In this document: piece after piece, positions 7,506 to 12,913 of the stretch | Position numbering within the stretch: position 1 is the first letter of the stretch | How the letters are laid out: each line of letters opens with the position of its first letter | Source: Pseudomonadota bacterium | Lineage (GTDB): Bacteria; Myxococcota_A; Polyangia; Haliangiales; Haliangiaceae | Direction: 5' to 3' | DNA: 15,678 nucleotides | NCBI GenBank assembly: GCA_023386455.1 | Contig: JAEWJO010000531.1 | Span: forward strand, 1 to 15,678 | Notes under the pieces: generated by a model | The model's database searches: none | What the model was told of the DNA's origin: nothing | Seen by the model: only the letters and a program-made list of their open reading frames with translations | Position numbers and translations under genes: made by a program

Positions 7506-8582
7506 ATGCGCCTGTCGATCCTGTTCGTCTGTGCGATGGCGTCGACCGCCGCCGCGGAGCCTGGCTTCGAGATCCTCGATCGCGGCGACGCCGTCGAGGT
7601 GATCGCGCACGACATCAAGGCAACGAGCACCGGCATCCGCGCGATCCGGTCGCGCCTCGAGGTGCCGATCGCGCCCGGTACGAAGATCCCCAAGCTGCTG
7701 CCCGGGAACGAGAAGACGATCAAGGTCGTCGAGCTCGACGGCAACACGAGGCCGGTCCTGTCCGTGAAGGTCGGCTTCGACCACGAAGACGTCGTCTCGC
7801 TCGCGAAGCACGCGCAGGCGATCCAGGTCGGCAACGACCTCCACGTGATCCTGCCGCGCACCGTCCCGACCGCGGGCACGGCGATCGTGCTCCCCGAGCC
7901 GACGCTGCCGCCCGAGCTCGTCGCGAAGGCCCAGGCGATCGCGCCGGTGCCGGTGCCGGTCGTGCCGGCGAAGGTCGAGCCCGCGCCGGTGACCGCGACG
8001 GCGGAGGCACCGAAGGCCGAGGCCGCGAAGACCGACGCGACGAAGGAGGAGACGGCCAAGCCGCTCGCCTCCGCGACGCAGAAGCCGCAGCCGTCGATCA
8101 CGCAGAACATGCCGATGCTGCTCGCGCTCGTCCTCGCGGGGCTCGGCTGCTTCGTGTGGATGAAGCGCAAGAAGAAGGCGGCGAGCGAGCCCAGCTCGTC
8201 GATCGAGGTCCTCGCCCAGAAGGGCCTCGGCGCGAAGGCGAAGATCGTGTGGCTGCGCGCCGGCGAGCGCGAGATGGTCGTCGCCGTCACGCCGCAGTCC
8301 GTGCGCATGCTCGGCTCGTGGAAGAAGGCCGCCGAGGAGGCGCGCCACGCGTTCACGACGACGCGCGAGAGCGGGGTGTTCCCGATGCCGACGCGCGACA
8401 GCCGTGCCTCGCTCCCCGAGGCACAGGCGCTCGCCCCGTCGAGCCCGGCCGTCGCCGGCATCCTGAAGCTGCGCGCCCGCACGAACGTGCCGGCGGTCAA
8501 CGAGGACATCGCGACCGATGACGTCGATGCCGACTCGCTGTGGGCCAGGGAGATCCTCGCCGCGACCGGAGCTCGTCGATGA
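7506..8582 (+). CDS. fliO: FliO with large periplasmic N-terminal domain
   Basis: FliO is a membrane chaperone for assembly of the FliP ring of the export gate. This 358-residue protein is more than twice the usual size. It begins with a likely signal peptide (residues 1-17, ending STAAA). A region of about 120 residues follows, with alternating strands such as GDAVEVIAHDI and TRPVLSVKVGF, perhaps AMIN-like. Next come an Ala/Pro/Lys/Glu linker (about 145-195), a transmembrane helix (about 202-221, MLLALVLAGLGCFVW) and a KRKKK stop-transfer. The cytoplasmic part has IEVLAQKGLGAKAKIVWL and MVVAVTPQSVRML, the FliO/MopB pattern. A further tail of about 90 residues is unrecognised. The ribosome binding site GGGAAGGA lies at 7490-7497; the gene overlaps fliP by ATGA. 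Function follows from the C-terminal half and the position before fliP. Confidence 0.85.
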   Translation: MRLSILFVCAMASTAAAEPGFEILDRGDAVEVIAHDIKATSTGIRAIRSRLEVPIAPGTKIPKLLPGNEKTIKVVELDGNTRPVLSVKVGFDHEDVVSLAKHAQAIQVGNDLHVILPRTVPTAGTAIVLPEPTLPPELVAKAQAIAPVPVPVVPAKVEPAPVTATAEAPKAEAAKTDATKEETAKPLASATQKPQPSITQNMPMLLALVLAGLGCFVWMKRKKKAASEPSSSIEVLAQKGLGAKAKIVWLRAGEREMVVAVTPQSVRMLGSWKKAAEEARHAFTTTRESGVFPMPTRDSRASLPEAQALAPSSPAVAGILKLRARTNVPAVNEDIATDDVDADSLWAREILAATGARR

Positions 8583-9265
8583 CCGATCCGATCGCGACAG
8601 CGACGCAGGCGGCGCAGCAGGCGACGCAGGGCGGCGGCGGCATGGGTGCCGTCAGCATGGTCGTGCTGATGACCGTGGTGACGCTGCTCCCCGCGATCGT
8701 CCTGTCCTGCACGTGCTTCGTCCGCTTCGTCGTCGTGCTCGGATTCGTTCGTACCGGCATCGGCACCCCGTCGGCGCCGCCGAACCAGGTGCTCGTCGGC
8801 CTCGCACTGTTCATGTCGATCTTCGTCTCGGCGCCCGTCGCCTCGGATATGTACGACCGCGCCGGCAAGGCGTACCTCGACGGCCAGATGACCGAGAAGC
8901 AGGCGCTCGACGCGGCGACGCCACCGCTCCGCGAGTTCCTGCTCCGCCACACCAAGGAGTCCGACCTCGAGCTGTTCTACGAGGTCGGCAACGCGCCGCG
9001 CCCGACGACGGCCGACGAGGTTCCGCTCCGCATCGCGATCCCCGCGTTCATCATCTCCGAGCTACGCACGTCGTTCGAGATCGGCCTCACGATCCTCCTG
9101 CCGTTCCTCGTGATCGACCTGATCGCCGCCGCCGTCCTCACCTCGCTCGGCATGGTCATGGTCCCACCGTCGACGGTCGCGCTGCCGCTCAAGCTGCTCG
9201 TGTTCGTCATGGTCGACGGCTGGCACCTCGTCGTGCAGTCGCTCCTGCGCGGAGCGGGAATGTAA
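8579..9265 (+). CDS. fliP: FliP, flagellar export gate protein
   Basis: FliP forms the pentameric core of the export gate with FliQ and FliR. The 228-residue product is highly conserved: FVRFVVVLGFVRTGIGT, PPNQVLVGLALFMSIFV, PLREFLLRHTKESDLELF, IPAFIISELRTSFEIG, LPFLVIDLIAAAVLTSLGM and VPPSTVALPLKLLVFVMVDG. The Met-rich plug region is LGMVM, where E. coli has MGMMM. The N-terminus before the first membrane helix is a polar Ala/Gln/Gly stretch of about 24 residues rather than a clear cleavable signal. It starts in the fliO stop overlap, with GGAG at 8568-8571. Confidence 0.98.
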   Translation: MTDPIATATQAAQQATQGGGGMGAVSMVVLMTVVTLLPAIVLSCTCFVRFVVVLGFVRTGIGTPSAPPNQVLVGLALFMSIFVSAPVASDMYDRAGKAYLDGQMTEKQALDAATPPLREFLLRHTKESDLELFYEVGNAPRPTTADEVPLRIAIPAFIISELRTSFEIGLTILLPFLVIDLIAAAVLTSLGMVMVPPSTVALPLKLLVFVMVDGWHLVVQSLLRGAGM

Positions 9266-9561
9266 TGAGCACCGACCAGATCATCGATCTGTGGCGGACC
9301 GCGCTGACGGTCTGCGTCCAGGTCGCCGCACCTTTTCTCATCGCGTGCCTCGGCGTCGGCCTCCTCGTCGCGGTGATCCAGACCGCGACCCAGCTGCAGG
9401 AGAGCGTGCTGACGTTCGTGCCGAAGCTCGCCGCCGCGCTCGTCGTGATCGCGCTGTCGGGTCACTGGTGCCTCGACAAGCTCGGCAAGTTCACGACGGA
9501 GTCGTTCACCGCCCACGTCGAGCGCAACGAGCTCCGGTCCAACGCGCCCGCAGTCCCATGA
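9265..9561 (+). CDS. fliQ: FliQ, flagellar export gate protein
   Basis: FliQ is the small two-helix subunit that wraps the FliP-FliR core. The 98-residue product shows GVGLLVAVIQTATQLQESVL followed by TFVPKLAAALVVIAL and SGHW, matching the family pattern around Q-A-x-T-Q and the F-x-P-K turn. Two hydrophobic segments lie at about residues 16-38 and 50-68. The ATG shares its A with the fliP stop (TAATG). The charged tail after the second helix is slightly longer than in typical 89-residue FliQ. Confidence 0.96.
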   Translation: MSTDQIIDLWRTALTVCVQVAAPFLIACLGVGLLVAVIQTATQLQESVLTFVPKLAAALVVIALSGHWCLDKLGKFTTESFTAHVERNELRSNAPAVP

Positions 9562-10286
9562 CTCTCACCGAGCCCGAAATCGGCGCCCTGATCGCGACGC
9601 TCGCCCGTGCGGGCGGTCTCGTCGGTACAGCGCCGGTCGTCGGCGATAATGGCGTCCCGATCCGCGCGCGCCTGATCCTCGTGCTCGCGATCGTCGCCAC
9701 CGTCGGACCGAACCGCCCGGGCGTCCCGCTCGCCGATGTCGGCGGCGTCGCGCTGCTCGAGCTCGCCGTCGGGCTCGTCACGGGGCTCGCTGCCCGCTTC
9801 GTCCTCCAGCGCGCGGCCGTCGCCGGCCAGCTGTTCGGGCTCTCGCTGGGCCTCGGCTTCGCGCAGCAATACGACATCCACGCCGGCGAGTCCGCGGGCA
9901 CGCTGCGCGTGATGGTGATGACGATCGCGGGCCTCGTGTTCCTCGCCGTCGGCGGGCTCGAGTCGATCGTCCAGAGCGCGGCCGCCGCGCCCGCTCACAT
10001 CGGCCACATCGCGCTGCTCGGCCCCGTCCTCCTCGAGCAGGGCTCGTCGGCGTTCGGTCACGGCCTCGCGCTCGCCGCGCCGCTCGTGCTCGCCGCGCTC
10101 GTCGGCAACATCGGGCTCGCACTGATCAGCCGCGCCGCACCCGCCGCCAACGTGTTCTCGATCGCCCTCCCCGGCGTGCTCGTGATCGGCGGCCTCGTCC
10201 TGCTCGCGACCGGCGGTGACCTCGTCGGCGGCATCTCCGACGCCGCGCGAGAGGCAACCTCGATCCTGTCGGGAGATGCACCGTGA
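9558..10286 (+). CDS. fliR: FliR, flagellar export gate protein
   Basis: FliR completes the FliP5-FliQ4-FliR1 gate and precedes or is fused to FlhB in many genomes. The 242-residue product is an integral membrane protein with about six hydrophobic segments. Typical elements are PVVGDNGVPIRARLILVLAI near the N-terminus, LLELAVGLVTGLAARFVLQ, AGQLFGLSLGLGFAQQYD, and LVGNIGLALISRAAPAANVF followed by SIALPGVLVIGG. The motif P-x-x-N-x-F-x-x-x-x-P is the FliR/SctT signature. It is on the short side of the family. It overlaps the upstream stop (ATGA) and the next gene (GTGA). No FlhB-like sequence follows. Confidence 0.95.
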   Translation: MTLTEPEIGALIATLARAGGLVGTAPVVGDNGVPIRARLILVLAIVATVGPNRPGVPLADVGGVALLELAVGLVTGLAARFVLQRAAVAGQLFGLSLGLGFAQQYDIHAGESAGTLRVMVMTIAGLVFLAVGGLESIVQSAAAAPAHIGHIALLGPVLLEQGSSAFGHGLALAAPLVLAALVGNIGLALISRAAPAANVFSIALPGVLVIGGLVLLATGGDLVGGISDAAREATSILSGDAP

Positions 10287-11458
10287 CCCGCGAGCTCGTC
10301 CTCGGCATCGACTTCGGCTCGGCCTCGACGATCGCCGGGGTGCTCGTCAACAACCGCATCGAGCTCGTCCAGGACGCGGGCGACAGCGTGATCCCGTCGG
10401 TGATCTACGTCCCCGATCGCGGCGACAGCGTCGTCGGCCGCCGCGCGATCGCACACCAGATCGCCGAGCCGTCGAACACGATCCGCTCGGTCAAGCGCCT
10501 GCTCGGCCTCGAGTCATCGAACGAGCTCGTCCGCCGGTTCGCGGCCTCGACCGCGCTGCCGCTCGACGTGACGACGCCGAGACCGATGTTCAAGCTGCGG
10601 TCCGGTGCCCAGGCGCCCGAGCAGGTCGCGGCGTCGATCATCGGCTACGTCCGCACCCTCGCCGAGCAGCGCTTCGGCGTCCGCATCCGCCGCGCCGTGA
10701 TGACGATGTCCGCCGGTGCCCCTGCCGGCTATCGCGACGCGATCATCCGCGCGTCGAAGATCGCCCACCTCGAGCTCGTCGACCTGATCGCCGAGCCGGT
10801 CGCCGCGAGCCTCGCGCTCGACCTCCACTCGTATCCCGGTAACCGCCGCATCGTCGTCTGCGACTTCGGCGGCAGCACGTTCGACGTCAGTGCTGTCGTC
10901 CAGCAGGGCCTGCGCTTCACCCCGGTCGGCATCGGCGGCGATCACCTGCTCGGCGGTGACGACCTCGACGACGCGCTCGCGAACACGATCGCCGGCGTCG
11001 TCTACAAGAAGACGCGCTACGACATGACTCGCGACGTCGCGCGCTGGACCGAGCTCCTGCTGCGGTGCGAGAACGTCAAGCGCCAGCTCTCGGTCGTCCA
11101 GGACACGCCGCTCGCGATGCGCGAGGCCTACACCGCCGACGGACGGCGACAGGACCTCCGCGTCCAGGTCGACCGGCCGTTCGCCGAGCGGGCGTGGGCC
11201 ACGTTGATGCACCGCGTGAAGCAGGTCATCGAGGACCTGCTCCAGCGCACTGGCTGGACCCCCGACCAGGTCGATCTCGTCGGCCTCGTCGGAGGCGGCT
11301 CGATGATCCCGGTGTTCCAGGCGACCGTCGCCTCGGTGCTGCCCGCCGATCGGATCCGCCGCGCCGATCAGCCCGAGCTCGCGGTCGCCCAGGGCGCGAC
11401 CTTGCTCACCGCCCGGCATGGCACGGCCGCACCTCAGCTGCCGGCTCTCTCGGCCTGA
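10283..11458 (+). CDS. Hsp70-family ATPase-domain protein in the flagellar operon
   Basis: The 391-residue product is an Hsp70/actin-fold ATPase with no substrate-binding domain: the C-terminus ends about 15 residues after the last ATPase-domain helix. Phosphate-1 loop GIDFGSAST (residues 8-16), SVKRLLG with K71 (DnaK K70), AEPVAASLALD with E171, the phosphate-2 loop VCDFGGSTFD with D194, T199 and D201, and the adenosine motif LVGGGSMIP are all present, so ATP hydrolysis is likely. The region between contains a helical stretch, LLLRCENVKRQLS, as in Hsp70 subdomain IIB. The GTG overlaps the fliR stop and has a good site, GGGAGA, at 10271-10276, so it should be translated with the export-gate genes. 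Its role is unknown; assisting export or assembly is an inference from location only. It is not DnaK, HscA, FtsA or MreB by architecture. Confidence 0.85.
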   Translation: MTRELVLGIDFGSASTIAGVLVNNRIELVQDAGDSVIPSVIYVPDRGDSVVGRRAIAHQIAEPSNTIRSVKRLLGLESSNELVRRFAASTALPLDVTTPRPMFKLRSGAQAPEQVAASIIGYVRTLAEQRFGVRIRRAVMTMSAGAPAGYRDAIIRASKIAHLELVDLIAEPVAASLALDLHSYPGNRRIVVCDFGGSTFDVSAVVQQGLRFTPVGIGGDHLLGGDDLDDALANTIAGVVYKKTRYDMTRDVARWTELLLRCENVKRQLSVVQDTPLAMREAYTADGRRQDLRVQVDRPFAERAWATLMHRVKQVIEDLLQRTGWTPDQVDLVGLVGGGSMIPVFQATVASVLPADRIRRADQPELAVAQGATLLTARHGTAAPQLPALSA

Positions 11459-11544
11459 CGACCGTGCGCTCGCGCGCGGCTCGGATCGTCTCGGGCGAGC
11501 ACCGCGCTCTCGTCGCGTGATCGGTTCTCCTGTAGAGTGGCGTC
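11459..11544 (+). other. Intergenic region with a possible -10 element
   Basis: These 86 bases separate the Hsp70-like gene from the response regulator. They contain no T-rich terminator and no strong hairpin. TAGAGT at 11533-11538 resembles a sigma-70 -10 box (four of six), with no good -35 at 17 bases. If used, transcription would start at or next to the GTG at 11545. A stop in frame with the response regulator at 11533-11535 rules out a longer protein. Confidence 0.3.
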
Positions 11545-11931
11545 GTGACCGATCGCTACAAGGTGCTGATCGTCGAGGACGAGCGCGTCGTCGCGAAGGA
11601 CCTCGCTCTGACGATCGAGTCGATGGGGTACGAGGTGACCGGCAGCGCGGCGAGCCGCGACGAAGCGCTCGCGATCTGCGCGAGGACGGTGCCCGACATC
11701 GTGCTGATGGACATCCGCATCAAGGGTGACGTCGACGGTATCGACACGGCAAAAGAGCTGCTCGAGACGTACGGGCTCCACGTGATCTACCTGACGGCCC
11801 ACGCCGACGTCGCGTCGATCGATCGGGCGAAGCGCACGCGACCTCACGCGTATCTCCTGAAGCCGGTGAAGCCCGGCGAGCTCCAGGGCGCGATCGAGAT
11901 CGCGATGTTCAAGAAGGCGACGGCGAGCTAG
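11545..11931 (+). CDS. Single-domain response regulator (CheY-like receiver)
   Basis: The 128-residue protein is a complete receiver domain and nothing else. The acidic pair is E11-D12 (VLIVEDE), the phosphoacceptor D56 lies in PDIVLMDIRI, T84 in VIYLTAH and K106 in AYLLKPVKP. The sequence GDVDGIDTAKELL and TAHAD are features of receivers that work with HisKA_2/HWE kinases, the type encoded about 1.3 kb away on the other strand. With no output domain it probably acts by protein contact or phosphotransfer. It could also act on the flagellar switch, being next to that operon, but it lacks obvious CheY-specific hallmarks and this is only a possibility. The GTG is the first start after an in-frame TAG; the ribosome binding site is weak. 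Confidence 0.93.
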   Translation: MTDRYKVLIVEDERVVAKDLALTIESMGYEVTGSAASRDEALAICARTVPDIVLMDIRIKGDVDGIDTAKELLETYGLHVIYLTAHADVASIDRAKRTRPHAYLLKPVKPGELQGAIEIAMFKKATAS

Positions 11932-11935
11932 CGGG

Positions 11936-12847
11936 TCAGTAGGGCAGCAGGAACTCCGAGCTCAGCGCCGCGTGGTCGCTGCCGCCCCACCCGTTCCCGT
12001 CGCGCCACACCTGCGAAGACCGCGGCTGGCGCACGGCACTCGCGCTCGGCGCGAGCAGCAGATGATCGATCGCCTGACCGCGGCCTTGATAGCTGTAGGT
12101 CGCCTGCGCCGCCACCGGCAGATCATCCGCCACGCGGACGAGCCCACCGTCGACGACGAGCGCGTTCAGCGGCGGCGAGGCCGGCGTGTCGTTGAGGTCG
12201 CCGCCGAGCACGACCAGCGCCTCGGGCGACTGCGCCGCGCGCTCGTTCACGATCCGGCTCGCGGTCTGTGCCTCGGCGAGACGGCGCGCGGGGTCGTCGT
12301 CGACCTTGGACCTGAAGTGCGCGGCGAACAAGACGACGTCCTTGCCGAGCTCGGTATGAATCTGGACCTCGAGCAACTCGCGACTGAACAGCGCCGTCCC
12401 GCCTCCGGACAGTGTCAGCGAGTTGTCCGCGCGATGGAGGCGCACCGCCGCGAGCGGCCGCGTCGACATCACGGCGACGTCGACGGACGCCGTGCCCCCG
12501 GTCTCCCCGAGCACGCCGTAGGGCATGACGTCGTCGAGCCGCGCGAGTAGCGCGTCGAGGCACGCCTGCGTCTCGACCTCCTGGAGCGCGACCATATCGG
12601 CATCGAGCCCGCGGATCGCGGCCGCGATCTGGTCGGCCTGCGCCGCAAAGCGGTCCGCTGCCGGCAGCACCTCGTAGTCGCCCGGGCCGCACAGGCCGCT
12701 GTCGCACACCGTGTCGAAGAAGCGATGCACGTTGAAGGTCGCGAGTCGCACGTGCTCGCCCTGGGCGGCATCCGGCTGGACCGCCAGATCATCGCGGGTC
12801 CGACATGCCGCGAGGGCGAGCAGGAGGACGACGACGGTGCGCACCAC
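11936..12847 (-). CDS. Lipoprotein of the endonuclease/exonuclease/phosphatase family
   Basis: The 303-residue product has a short lipoprotein signal with lipobox LAAC (residues 12-15); Arg at +2 suggests outer-membrane rather than inner-membrane retention. The EEP (DNase I-like) fold motifs appear in order: LATFNVHRFFDT with N39, MVALQEVET with E90, FAAHFRS with H177, GGDLNDTP with D217 and N219, QAIDHLLL with D261, and GGSDHAALSSEF with D291 and H292. All metal-binding and catalytic positions seem intact. Such proteins cleave phosphodiesters in nucleic acids or phosphorylated small molecules; the substrate cannot be read from the sequence. It starts at a GTG (a second GTG follows directly) with GGAGGT at the right distance. 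It lies 66 bases downstream of the kinase gene and may be co-transcribed. Its stop is only four bases from that of the convergent response regulator. Confidence 0.88.
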   Translation of the reverse strand: MVRTVVVLLLALAACRTRDDLAVQPDAAQGEHVRLATFNVHRFFDTVCDSGLCGPGDYEVLPAADRFAAQADQIAAAIRGLDADMVALQEVETQACLDALLARLDDVMPYGVLGETGGTASVDVAVMSTRPLAAVRLHRADNSLTLSGGGTALFSRELLEVQIHTELGKDVVLFAAHFRSKVDDDPARRLAEAQTASRIVNERAAQSPEALVVLGGDLNDTPASPPLNALVVDGGLVRVADDLPVAAQATYSYQGRGQAIDHLLLAPSASAVRQPRSSQVWRDGNGWGGSDHAALSSEFLLPY

Positions 12848-12855
12848 CGCAGGTT

Positions 12856-12861
12856 ACCTCC
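12856..12861 (-). promoter_or_regulatory. Strong Shine-Dalgarno site of the EEP lipoprotein gene
   Basis: Read on the minus strand this is GGAGGT, eight bases before the GTG at 12847. It confirms that the GTG, rather than a later codon, is the start, which in turn preserves the lipoprotein signal. Confidence 0.75.
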
Positions 12862-12899
12862 AGCGGCTGTGGAACACGATGCGCGGCGCGTCGAGGGCG

Positions 12900-12912
12900 C
12901 CCGGACTCCGGG
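12900..12912 (-). other. Short hairpin directly after the kinase stop codon
   Basis: CCCGG and CCGGG form a 5-bp stem around a 3-base loop immediately downstream of the kinase TGA (12914-12916, minus strand). It has no T-run and is small, so it is more likely a 3' processing or stability element than a terminator, if it is functional at all. Confidence 0.25.
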
Positions 12913-12913
12913 G

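Noticed and set aside
10283..11458. Annotation as DnaK, or as FtsA/MreB
   Set aside because: There is no substrate-binding domain or C-terminal lid for DnaK, and the motifs (EPVAASLA, DFGGSTFD, LVGGGSMIP) are of Hsp70 rather than FtsA/MreB type.
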